A stretch of DNA of 64,000 nucleotides from Methylocystis sp. IM3 (lineage in GTDB: Bacteria > Pseudomonadota > Alphaproteobacteria > Rhizobiales > Beijerinckiaceae). Below the pieces are notes generated by a model, which made no database searches, was not told the DNA's origin, and saw nothing but the letters and a program-made list of their open reading frames with translations. Positions within the stretch are counted from its first letter, which is position 1. The number at the start of each line of letters is the position of its first letter. Of the stretch, positions 44,208 to 51,245 are shown in pieces. The DNA is taken from the NCBI RefSeq assembly GCF_038070105.1, contig NZ_JBBPBZ010000002.1, positions 3,268,501 through 3,332,500 of the forward strand. The letters are read 5' to 3'. A program made the position numbers and the translations under genes.

Positions 44208-44738
44208 TCAAACCTTCTCGACCTGCCCGAATTCGAGCTCCACGGGCGTCGGGCGGCCGAAGATCGAGACGGCGACCTTGAGGCGCGAGCGCGCTTCGTC
44301 CACTTCCTCGACGAGGCCGTTGAACGAGGCGAAGGGGCCATCGGAGACGCGCACCGTCTCGCCCACCTCGAAGCTGATCGTGGGCTTGGGGCGCTCGACG
44401 CCCTCGGCCACCTGCCCCTTGATGCGCATCGCCTCTTCTTCGGAGATGGGCATGGGCTTGTTGTCGGCGCCGAGGAAGCCAGTGACCTTGGGCGTGTTCT
44501 TGATCAGCGAGAAGACAGGATCGGTCAGATTGCACTTCACCAGCACATAGCCGGGAAAGAACTTGCGCTCCGTCGAAACCTTCCGCCCGCGACGCACTTC
44601 GACGACCTGCTCGGTCGGCACCAGAATTTCCTCGAAAGCCTCGGTCAGGCCCCGCTGCGCGGCGCCCTCGCGGATCGCTTCCGCGACCTTCTTTTCGAAG
44701 TTGGAATAGGCGTGGACGATGTACCAGCGCATGCTCAT
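44208..44738 (-). CDS. nusG: Transcription termination/antitermination protein NusG
   Basis: The 176-residue protein has the NGN domain (MRWYIVHAYSNFEKKVAEAIRE, then RKFFPGYVLVKC). The KOW domain follows after residue 120 (GETVRVSDGPFASFNGLVEEVD... FGRPTPVELEF). It binds RNA polymerase and couples transcription with Rho or the ribosome. ATG 44738 gives the usual short lead (MSMRWY). It follows secE by 29 bases. Confidence 0.97.
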   Translation of the reverse strand: MSMRWYIVHAYSNFEKKVAEAIREGAAQRGLTEAFEEILVPTEQVVEVRRGRKVSTERKFFPGYVLVKCNLTDPVFSLIKNTPKVTGFLGADNKPMPISEEEAMRIKGQVAEGVERPKPTISFEVGETVRVSDGPFASFNGLVEEVDEARSRLKVAVSIFGRPTPVELEFGQVEKV

Positions 44739-44767
44739 GAGGGCGCGTCCGGCTCCGTGAATGAAAA

Positions 44768-44959
44768 TTACTGGCCGACGCGCAACAGCAGGCCGACGAG
44801 GAAGCGCAGCGCCGAATCGACGACGACGAAAAACAGGCTCGCAAACAGCACCATGAGGATCACGAGGCCGGTCGTGATCATCGTTTCGCGGCGCGTGGGC
44901 CAGGTCACCTTGTTCGCCTCGGCGCGAACTTCCTGGAGGAAGGTAAAGGGATTGACCAT
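44768..44959 (-). CDS. secE: Preprotein translocase subunit SecE
   Basis: The 63-residue single-span SecE has the conserved amphipathic helix FLQEVRAEANKVTWPTRRET followed by the membrane segment (residues 28-57). It clamps the SecY channel. The neighbouring nusG confirms the assignment. A good promoter lies 100 bases upstream. The tRNA-Trp and tuf genes that often precede secE are absent. Confidence 0.97.
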   Translation of the reverse strand: MVNPFTFLQEVRAEANKVTWPTRRETMITTGLVILMVLFASLFFVVVDSALRFLVGLLLRVGQ

Positions 44960-45057
44960 TTGCTTGTCCGGTTCTTCTTGTGCCGCCGTCCGCGAGGGAC
45001 GCGCGCCGTAAAACAGTCGCGGCGCGGAGCCTTCCGGCCGCGCGCCACGTTTGGGTC

Positions 45058-45086
45058 CTTATAGCGGCTCCAGCCGCGCCCGCCAA
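45058..45086 (-). promoter_or_regulatory. Predicted promoter of secE-nusG
   Basis: On the minus strand TTGGCG is followed after exactly 17 bases by TATAAG, about 100 bases before secE. The spacing and hexamers make this one of the better promoter matches of the window. Confidence 0.65.
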
Positions 45087-45195
45087 GTGGGGAAATGCGA
45101 AGAGGCAAATTGCAAAGGCCGCCCGCGCGCCATTGCCGCGCCCGGCCCGCGATCTTATGACCGCCGGGCCCCTCGTTTTCGATCTGGAGGAAGAC

Positions 45196-45531
45196 ATGCG
45201 CCTTTTGGGCCTTCTCGCCACCGGCCTGGCCGCAACCGCCCTCGCCGCCTGCAACGCGCCGCGCCAGACGCGGCCCGTGATCGACCCGCCCGGCCCGCCT
45301 CGGCCGTCGAGCCTGGAGCGCCCGGAAGGCGCCGGCTGCGCCGGCCCGGTTTCGCGCTATCGGTCGGTGATCGAGAACGATCTCTCCATGGGTCATGTCG
45401 ACCCCGGCGTCTATCGCCAGATTCAAGGCGAAATTTCCGAGGCCGCCGCGGCCTGCGCGGCGGGGCAGGACGGCAAGGCGGCCGCGCTGCTGCGCGCCTC
45501 GAAAGTCCGCCATGGCTATCCCGGCGGCTAG
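45196..45531 (+). CDS. Hypothetical lipoprotein
   Basis: The 111-residue protein has a lipoprotein signal (MRLLGLLATGLAATALAAC, lipidated Cys19). A proline-rich linker leads to a small helical domain with a conserved-looking CAGPVSRYRSVIENDLSMGHV segment and a second cysteine near residue 87. Similar small lipoproteins occur next to various Hyphomicrobiales operons, but no function is known to me. GGAGGA stands 5-10 bases before the ATG. It is 147 bases upstream of the iron-uptake pair. Confidence 0.72.
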   Translation: MRLLGLLATGLAATALAACNAPRQTRPVIDPPGPPRPSSLERPEGAGCAGPVSRYRSVIENDLSMGHVDPGVYRQIQGEISEAAAACAAGQDGKAAALLRASKVRHGYPGG

Positions 45532-45611
45532 CATCCAACGCGCCGGGACGCTGAGACGGCGGCGCGACAAGGCGCCGCTCGTCAATCTGGAAACAATCCA
45601 GACTTCCCCCT

Positions 45612-45640
45612 TTGACGCTCGCGGCGCCGGCGCCTACGTT
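45612..45640 (+). promoter_or_regulatory. Predicted promoter of the cupredoxin-FTR1 operon
   Basis: TTGACG (45612-45617), 17 bases, then TACGTT (45635-45640), 38 bases before the cupredoxin-like start. I saw no obvious Fur or Irr box around it. Confidence 0.55.
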
Positions 45641-45677
45641 GCCTTGCACAGGCGTCAAGCTGGAAAAAGAGACAGGC

Positions 45678-45998
45678 ATGAACAGGCGAGCGGCGGTTTT
45701 CGTTTTCGCGATGTGTTTTTCGGGCGCCGCGGCGGCCGAGAGCTACACGCTCATGATCAAGGATCACAAATTCGATCCCGCCGAACTGAAAATTCCCGCG
45801 GACAAGGCGGCGACGCTCGTCGTCAGGAATCTCGACGGGACGCCCGAAGAATTCGAGTCGAAGCCGCTGCGCATCGAGAAGGTGGTCCCGGCCAATAGCG
45901 AGGCGACCTTTCAGCTGCGCGCCCTGAAGCCGGGGCGCTATAAATTCTTTGGCGAATTCCACGAGGACAGCGCCAAGGGCGAATTGGTCGTGGAATAA
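45678..45998 (+). CDS. Periplasmic cupredoxin-like protein lacking copper ligands
   Basis: The 106-residue protein has a signal peptide (cleavage near AAA-ES, residue 20) and a compact cupredoxin fold. The ligand loop that normally reads C-x-x-H-x-x-M is here FGEFHEDSAKG: the cysteine and methionine are missing and only one histidine remains. A type 1 copper site is therefore unlikely. The stop overlaps the FTR1 start (TAATG), so the protein is most likely the periplasmic partner of the iron permease, comparable to the cupredoxin domain of EfeO. Confidence 0.85.
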   Translation: MNRRAAVFVFAMCFSGAAAAESYTLMIKDHKFDPAELKIPADKAATLVVRNLDGTPEEFESKPLRIEKVVPANSEATFQLRALKPGRYKFFGEFHEDSAKGELVVE

Positions 45999-46828
45999 TG
46001 CTCGGCGCGCTCATCATCGTCTTTCGCGAGGCCATCGAGGCAGGCCTCATCATTGGCATCGTCGCGGCGGTGACGCGCGGCGTGCCGGGCGCGCGCGGCT
46101 TCATCGCCGGCGGCGTGGGCGGCGGCGTTCTCGGGGCGCTGGTCGTCGCGGCCTTTGCGGAAGAGCTGTCGCGCGCCTTCGCGGGCAGCGGGCAGGAACT
46201 CTTCAACGCGGCGGTGCTGATGATCGCCGTTGTCATGCTCGCCTGGCACAATATCTGGATGGCGCGCCATGGCCGCGAGCTGGCGCAGGAACTCTCCGAT
46301 GTGGGGCGGGCGGTGGCGCGCGGCGACCGCACGCTGTTCGCTCTCGCCACGGTCGTCGGCCTCGCCGTGCTGCGCGAAGGGTCGGAAGTGGCGCTGTTTC
46401 TCTATGGCGTGCTGGCCTCCGGCGAGTCGGCGGGCAGCGTGCTGATCGGCGGCGTGGCGGGACTCGCCCTCGGCGCGGCCACAAGCGTCGCGACCTTCTT
46501 CGGCCTCGTTTCCATTCCGCCGCGACGGCTCTTCGCCGTCACGACCGCCCTCATCACCCTGCTCGCGGCCGGTCTGGCGGCGCAGGCCATGGCGTTCCTC
46601 CAGCAGGCGGGAGCCGTCACGGCGCTGTCCGATACGCTGTGGGACACGTCCTGGATTTTGTCGGACAAGAGCATCCCTGGCCGTGTGCTGCATACGCTCA
46701 TCGGCTACGCCGACCAGCCGTCGCAGATGCAGGTCGTGGTCTATGCTCTCACTATCGTCGCCATCGTCGCCGCGACGAGGCTTACGGCGCCGGCCGCGCC
46801 CGCGCCGGCGCGGGCGCCGGCGGAATGA
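45998..46828 (+). CDS. FTR1-family iron permease
   Basis: The 276-residue membrane protein has seven predicted spans. The two iron-binding REXXE motifs of the FTR1/EfeU family are REAIE (residues 10-14) and REGSE (126-130). The last ~15 residues are an Ala/Pro tail. It transports ferric or oxidised ferrous iron across the inner membrane. The gene is coupled to the cupredoxin-like partner. No EfeB peroxidase gene is adjacent. The 3' end overlaps the convergent DUF1259 gene by 47 bases. Confidence 0.93.
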   Translation: MLGALIIVFREAIEAGLIIGIVAAVTRGVPGARGFIAGGVGGGVLGALVVAAFAEELSRAFAGSGQELFNAAVLMIAVVMLAWHNIWMARHGRELAQELSDVGRAVARGDRTLFALATVVGLAVLREGSEVALFLYGVLASGESAGSVLIGGVAGLALGAATSVATFFGLVSIPPRRLFAVTTALITLLAAGLAAQAMAFLQQAGAVTALSDTLWDTSWILSDKSIPGRVLHTLIGYADQPSQMQVVVYALTIVAIVAATRLTAPAAPAPARAPAE

Positions 46829-47702
46829 ACGCGGCGTCGGCGCCGAGAACCTCGAGGCCGCGCCGCAGCGCATAGGCGAGCTGGACGGCGTCATCGAGCG
46901 CCCACACATGCACGAAGAACAGCCGGGGCTGGTCGTCCGGCATATGGTCGCACAGGGCCACGACCTCGACGCCGCCCGATTGCAGCGCCTCGATCAGAGC
47001 CGCAATCTCACCGGGGAGCGCCGCGAATTCGCCGGCGACGGCGGCCCTCCCGTCTCCGAGCAGCTGGAAGTTCAGCGCCGTGGCGATCCCCATCGCCGGC
47101 GGCGCCGGAACGCCGCTCGCGCGTACGCCTTCGGCGCGCGGAATGACGAAGCGCCAGGCGCCCAGCGCCATCCGTCCCTTTGCGCCGAGGGCGAGCTCGA
47201 TTTGCGCAAGCTCCTGCGGCGCGAGTTCGGGCGAGGTCGGCGCGGGCGGGTCGGGGTCTCGCGCCTTGCTCCGGGCCACGTCGCGCAGCGCCTGCGCCAT
47301 TTCGGCCGGATCGCCGTAGCCGGACACATGCAGATGCGCAGGCGCGGGGCGCGCGCGGAGCATATGGCTATGCGCGCCAGAAACACGCACGCCTTTGGCG
47401 ACGAGCGTCTCGAGGGCGCGAGGCGCCTCGGACTGCGCGACAACGAGATCGCCGCGCATCATGGCGTAGGGACCGACCTGGAGAAAGGCGGCCCAGCCGG
47501 CGCCCGCGAGGCCTGGCGCCAGCGTGACGCCGTCGAGCGCAACTTGCAGATCGGGCCGCGGCAGATCGTATCGGTGGACCGTTCCAATCACGGCGCCCTC
47601 CCGGCCTATCGCCGCATCGACCCGTGACCAGTCGATGTCCGCTCGCGCCAGCGCGCACACCAGCGCCCCAGACAGCGCGAGCATGGACAAGGCTTTGTGC
47701 AT
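46782..47702 (-). CDS. DUF1259 domain-containing exported protein
   Basis: The 306-residue protein has a signal peptide (residues 1-~21) and two DUF1259 (LppY/LpqO) repeats. The first covers residues 25-150 (IGREGAVIGTVHRYDLPRPDLQVALDGVTLAPGL..., HSHMLRARPAPAHLHVSGYGD). The second follows, with GIATALNFQLLGDGRAAVAGEFA, LCDHMPDDQPRLFFVHVWALDD. The paired His motifs suggest a small-molecule or metal-binding site. Function is unknown. It faces the FTR1 gene tail to tail. Confidence 0.88.
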   Translation of the reverse strand: MHKALSMLALSGALVCALARADIDWSRVDAAIGREGAVIGTVHRYDLPRPDLQVALDGVTLAPGLAGAGWAAFLQVGPYAMMRGDLVVAQSEAPRALETLVAKGVRVSGAHSHMLRARPAPAHLHVSGYGDPAEMAQALRDVARSKARDPDPPAPTSPELAPQELAQIELALGAKGRMALGAWRFVIPRAEGVRASGVPAPPAMGIATALNFQLLGDGRAAVAGEFAALPGEIAALIEALQSGGVEVVALCDHMPDDQPRLFFVHVWALDDAVQLAYALRRGLEVLGADAAFIPPAPAPARARPAP

Positions 47703-47808
47703 GGACCTCCCCCGCCGGCGGTTTCGAGTGGCGTCCGCCACAGATGGCGCGGGCGGCGATGGGGAACAGGCCGCGCCGAGACGCGCGGCGGCGCAAGGGC
47801 GCGAAGCC

Positions 47809-48234
47809 TCAGTCTCGCGCGATGATGTTGATCTTCTTGATCACCCGCTCGGGCTCGGGCCGGACGAGATCGACCGAGAGCAGGCCGTTGACGAGATCGG
47901 CGCCCAGAACCTGCATGCCGTCGGCGAGCAGGAAGGCGCGCTGGAACTGCCGCGCGGCGATGCCGCGGTGGAGGAAATGCCGCTCGCGCTCCTCGACCTG
48001 CCGGCCACGGATGACGAGCTGGTTTTCCTCGAGCGACACATCGAGCTGGTCGCGCGTGAAGCCGGCGACGGCCAGGGTGATGCGCAGCCGCTCGGGCTCG
48101 TTCTCGGTGCGCGGAAGTCGCTCGATATTGTAGGGCGGATAGCCGTCCGTGCCGCTGCGCGTCACCCGGTCGAGGGCGCGTTCGATTTCGTCGAAACCGA
48201 GGAGGAACGGAGAGTTGAGCGGGGGACGCGACAT
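47809..48234 (-). CDS. Small heat-shock protein (Hsp20/IbpA family)
   Basis: The 141-residue chaperone has the class A rhizobial sHSP layout. The N-terminal LLGFDEIERALDRV is followed by an alpha-crystallin domain from about residue 34 (YPPYNIERL...RITLAVAGFTRDQLDVSLEENQLVIRGRQ) to 135, with the GLLSVDLVRPEPE strand. It holds unfolding proteins in an ATP-independent way. I looked for a ROSE-type RNA thermometer in the 5' leader and did not see one. It is a single gene. Confidence 0.95.
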   Translation of the reverse strand: MSRPPLNSPFLLGFDEIERALDRVTRSGTDGYPPYNIERLPRTENEPERLRITLAVAGFTRDQLDVSLEENQLVIRGRQVEERERHFLHRGIAARQFQRAFLLADGMQVLGADLVNGLLSVDLVRPEPERVIKKINIIARD

Positions 48235-48431
48235 TGTCTGAAGCCCTTCTGGCGCCTCTATCTTCGCCGTGACCCGTCTGGCGTCCGGCAGTCAATTTAT
48301 GGCCGAGCGCGCAGGCGCGATCAAGCGGGGCGTCGTCGCCGCATGCGCGCAGCCTCGCGTCCTTGGCCATTGACGCAGGCGCCGCGCGCCCCCATCTGCG
48401 GGACACTCTTAGCCAAGGACCAGGCGCTCCC

Positions 48432-48824
48432 ATGCCTCCTGTCACGCTGCGGCTGGCGCTCGCGCCAATCGCTCTCGCGCCCTTCGCCGCGCATGCCGAG
48501 GAAACGCCCGCGATCGTCGCGCCCGAGCCCGACCGCTTCACCCTCCAGCCCGTGGACGGCGGTTTTTTGCGGATGAACCGCGAAACCGGCGCGGTCTCCT
48601 GGTGCTCGACCAAGGACGGCGTCGCCGTCTGCCGGATCGGGGCCGACGAGCGGGCGACGCTCGAAGCGGAGATCGAGCGCCTGAGCGCCGAGAACGCCAG
48701 ACTGAAAACCGAGGCGGCGAAAGGGCTGGCGCCCGGCGAGCAGGAATTCGAGCGGGCGCTCTCCTTTACCGAGCGCTTCCTGCGACGCATACTCAGACTG
48801 TTCAAGGAAGAAGCGCCGAATTGA
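48432..48824 (+). CDS. Hypothetical exported coiled-coil protein
   Basis: The 130-residue protein has a signal peptide (cleavage after AHA, residue 21). A short region with two cysteines follows (SWCSTKDGVAVCRIG), then a coiled coil (TLEAEIERLSAENARLKTEAA). The basic C-terminal helix is FLRRILRLF. The WCS...VC pattern is common in small Hyphomicrobiales periplasmic proteins. The start was set at the signal peptide. It is the first of three small same-strand genes. Confidence 0.72.
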   Translation: MPPVTLRLALAPIALAPFAAHAEETPAIVAPEPDRFTLQPVDGGFLRMNRETGAVSWCSTKDGVAVCRIGADERATLEAEIERLSAENARLKTEAAKGLAPGEQEFERALSFTERFLRRILRLFKEEAPN

Positions 48825-48950
48825 CGAAAAGGCCTTCTCGGCATGACGGACGACGGACCCTTCGCCAATTGGCCGCATCTCGACAAGCCCGCGCGCCCGG
48901 CGCGGCACATTGCTTTTCTCCCCGACCCAACCGAAACGGAACCGCAATCC

Positions 48951-49229
48951 ATGGCGTCGAAGAACGCGATCGAAAATTTTCTCGGCGGCTCGCCGATCAA
49001 CGTCGCCGTGCGCCTTTTTTTCATCTCTCTCGTCGTCGGCGCGCTGCTGATGTGGCTGGAATTGCGGCCGATCGACATTCTGCGCGGCGTGCAGGCCTTC
49101 TTCGACCGAATCTATCACCTGGGCTTCGGCGCCGTGCGGGAGCTTGTCAGCTATGTGCTGGCGGGCGCCGTTTTCGTCGTGCCGGCCTGGCTCGTCTTGC
49201 GGCTGATGAGCGTGGGCGGCCGGAGATGA
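48951..49229 (+). CDS. DUF6460 family membrane protein
   Basis: The product from ATG 48951 has 92 residues with two membrane segments (VAVRLFFISLVVGALLMWL and VLAGAVFVVPAWLVLRLM). The FLGGSPINV start is typical for DUF6460. An in-frame ATG at 48843 would add 36 residues of unconserved sequence and cannot be excluded. Neither start has a strong ribosome binding site. The stop overlaps the next start (ATGA). Confidence 0.8.
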   Translation: MASKNAIENFLGGSPINVAVRLFFISLVVGALLMWLELRPIDILRGVQAFFDRIYHLGFGAVRELVSYVLAGAVFVVPAWLVLRLMSVGGRR

Positions 49230-49534
49230 GGCGTGCGCTTCTTCTCCTTGCCGGGTTCATCGCGTCGTTTGGCGCGACGCCAGCTCAGGCGGCGAGCGAC
49301 GACGCCTGGCGGGAGTTTCGCGCGAGCGTCCGGAAGAGTTGCGAAGCGGCTGTGGCCGGCCGGCTCGATCGCGCAACGATCGAGGTCGATCCCTTCGGCA
49401 GCGAGACTTACGGCGTCGCGCTCGCCAAAGGCGTGTCGAGGGACGCAAAAGCGCCGCGCGTCATCGTTTGCATCTACGACAAGCGTTCGAAGCGGGCGGA
49501 GGCGAGCGGCGAGTTTGCGCCCGGATCTCAGTAG
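49226..49534 (+). CDS. Hypothetical exported protein
   Basis: The 102-residue protein has a signal peptide (cleavage after AQA, residue 22) and a small domain with two cysteines (KSCEAA, VIVCIYDK). The pattern FGSETYGVALAKG is seen in small periplasmic proteins of this order. Its start overlaps the upstream stop by 4 bases, indicating coupling to the DUF6460 gene. The 3' end overlaps the convergent extensin gene by 7 bases. Confidence 0.72.
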   Translation: MRRALLLLAGFIASFGATPAQAASDDAWREFRASVRKSCEAAVAGRLDRATIEVDPFGSETYGVALAKGVSRDAKAPRVIVCIYDKRSKRAEASGEFAPGSQ

Positions 49535-50424
49535 CGCTTGCGGATCGACGAGGTCAGATCGGGGTCGCCCGCCGCCGGATCGTCCCGACGCGGCGGCAGC
49601 GGCGCCTCGGGCGCGGCGAGCGGGCCGAAGCCGTCGCCGCCGTCGAAGGCGGCGCGCGGCGGCCGGCCGGTCGTGTCATTGTCGGTCTCCTCGCCGGCGG
49701 CGGGCCGCGCATTGCGCATGGCGATCAGCGGGGACTCTTCTGGCGGCGGCGGGGTCTCTTGCGGGGCGGGCTTGCAGATCGAGCGGCCCGACCTTCCGTG
49801 CATGGCGAGATCGACGTGTATATGATTGTAATGGAAGGCGTTCGAGCCCGGCGACAGCACGGTGGTGAAATGTTCGCACGAACCTCGATGCACATCCATC
49901 AGAAAGGCGCGCGTCTGCTCGTCGCCGCGCCACCAGTCCCGCACGAGCGTGATCTGACGCCCGTCCTCCAGCACGAAGCCGCCGATGTCGAGCGCATTGC
50001 CGAAGGCGTGTTCGGACAGCTGCGCGCCGCTTTGGTTGTTCATACCCCGGCAGGCGTAGGAGCCCATTGAATCGATGCGCGCCACGCGGGCGCCGAGCCG
50101 CGCCTGCGCGGCCGGCTGGACGGTGTCGGCGAGCCATTGGTCGAGCTCGGCGACCATGGAGCAGTCGAGTGTGGCGGTCGCGTTGAAAGCCACCGCGCCG
50201 CCCTGAAGCGCCGTCACCTTGAACGGCTTCGTGAGGCCGCAGACGCCTGGACCCTCGACCTCGCTCGCAAGCGCGATGAAGTCGGACGGCTGCACGCGTC
50301 TTTGCGCGATGCAGGCGTTTTCAGCCTGCGTGCGCCAGGCGGGCCGCTGCGGGCGGAACGGCCCCGCGCACCCCGCGAGCGTCGCGGCGGCGGAAAGGAA
50401 GAGGAGCGTGGCGCGGCGGACCAT
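49528..50424 (-). CDS. Extensin family lipoprotein (M15-like fold)
   Basis: The 298-residue protein has a lipoprotein signal with lipobox LAGC (Cys18). An extensin-like C-terminal domain follows (residues 35-235). The motifs SEHAFGNALDIGGF and FHYNHIHVDL hold His/Asp residues arranged as in D,D-/L,D-carboxypeptidases of the M15/VanY fold. The family is therefore probably a peptidoglycan-active zinc protein rather than a plant-like extensin. The C-terminal 65 residues are Pro/Asp-rich and probably disordered. It is a single gene. Confidence 0.92.
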   Translation of the reverse strand: MVRRATLLFLSAAATLAGCAGPFRPQRPAWRTQAENACIAQRRVQPSDFIALASEVEGPGVCGLTKPFKVTALQGGAVAFNATATLDCSMVAELDQWLADTVQPAAQARLGARVARIDSMGSYACRGMNNQSGAQLSEHAFGNALDIGGFVLEDGRQITLVRDWWRGDEQTRAFLMDVHRGSCEHFTTVLSPGSNAFHYNHIHVDLAMHGRSGRSICKPAPQETPPPPEESPLIAMRNARPAAGEETDNDTTGRPPRAAFDGGDGFGPLAAPEAPLPPRRDDPAAGDPDLTSSIRKRY

Positions 50425-50507
50425 GCCGCGAGGGTGGCGGACGCTTGGTTAAGCGAGCGTCGAAAAGTTTAGTTAACCCGCGAAATATCAGCCGCCTGTC
50501 GGAGACA

Positions 50508-50536
50508 GAAAAAACGGCCGGCGCTTCCGCCGGCCG
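50508..50536 (-). terminator. Intrinsic terminator after the DUF2852 gene
   Basis: On the minus strand a 9-bp stem (CGGCCGGCG / CGCCGGCCG) with a 4-base loop is followed by six T. It lies about 20 bases after the stop. Confidence 0.9.
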
Positions 50537-50556
50537 CAAAAGGGGAGAAGGGAAGC

Positions 50557-51027
50557 TTACCGCCCCGCGCCGCCCTTGCGGGCGCGCATGAAGGAATCGA
50601 ATTCCTCGCGGTCGCGCGCGCGGCGCAGCTCGGAGATATGTTCGGCGAAGTCGCGCTCCGCCTCGGCGAGCTTGCGGCGCTCCTCCTCCAGACGGGCGAG
50701 CTCGCCCTCGCGCCATTCGTCGAAGGCGACATTGCCGGTCGAGCGCATGAAGGACGGACCCGCCCAGCCGCCGCTCGCGGCCTCGCGCGAGACGTCGTCG
50801 AAGGCCGCCCTGACCTTGGCCCCCTGCTCGGCCGCGAAGGAGAAGAGGTCGCCCCGATAGCCGAAGCTCCGGCCCCACAGCTTCATGAACAGCAGGGCGA
50901 GCCCGATCGGCCAGAAGATGAAGAAGCCGAGAACGATGGCCGCGACTTCGAACGGCCTCCAATGCGCGCACCCTCCCTGACGGCCCCAGGGCGAGGCGGA
51001 CATTCGGGAATCACGATCGCAGCTCAT
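50557..51027 (-). CDS. DUF2852 family membrane protein
   Basis: The 156-residue protein has one membrane segment (residues 24-50, PFEVAAIVLGFFIFWPIGLALLFMKLW) followed by a charged helical cytosolic part with FDEWREGELARLEEERRKLAEAERDFAEHI. This matches DUF2852, a family restricted to alphaproteobacteria with no known role. The start ATG 51027 has GGAG 8 bases upstream; ATG 51003 is an alternative. It diverges from glyA-like across a 218-base gap with an inverted repeat. Confidence 0.9.
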   Translation of the reverse strand: MSCDRDSRMSASPWGRQGGCAHWRPFEVAAIVLGFFIFWPIGLALLFMKLWGRSFGYRGDLFSFAAEQGAKVRAAFDDVSREAASGGWAGPSFMRSTGNVAFDEWREGELARLEEERRKLAEAERDFAEHISELRRARDREEFDSFMRARKGGAGR

Positions 51028-51071
51028 ATGTGGCTCCAGTCTGATGCTCGGCCCGTCGAGCGCGCCGATGT

Positions 51072-51090
51072 GAATGTTATAGATATTAAC
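51072..51090. promoter_or_regulatory. Inverted repeat, possible operator
   Basis: A perfect 6-bp inverted repeat ATGTTA/TAACAT with a 7-base A/T-only-plus-G spacer stands out in an otherwise GC-rich divergent promoter region. Its size fits a dimeric regulator. It lies 45 bases before the DUF2852 start and 156 bases before the SHMT-like gene. It could equally be part of a -10 region. Confidence 0.45.
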
Positions 51091-51245
51091 ATAGACTTCC
51101 GCAAGGCGCGGAGCTCATGCGCGCCCGCCGTCCGGCCGCGCCGCATGTCGCGCCGGATGGTCTCGTTTGCGAAGACGATTTGCGAAGACGCGCGCGAGCC
51201 GGCACAGTCTCCTTTCGATAGTGGAGCCGCGAGATTCGAAACGCG

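Noticed and set aside
48235..48330. ROSE-type RNA thermometer before the Hsp20 gene
   Set aside because: The conserved U(U/C)GCU segment opposite the Shine-Dalgarno sequence is absent; only a short GAAG/CTTC pairing is present.
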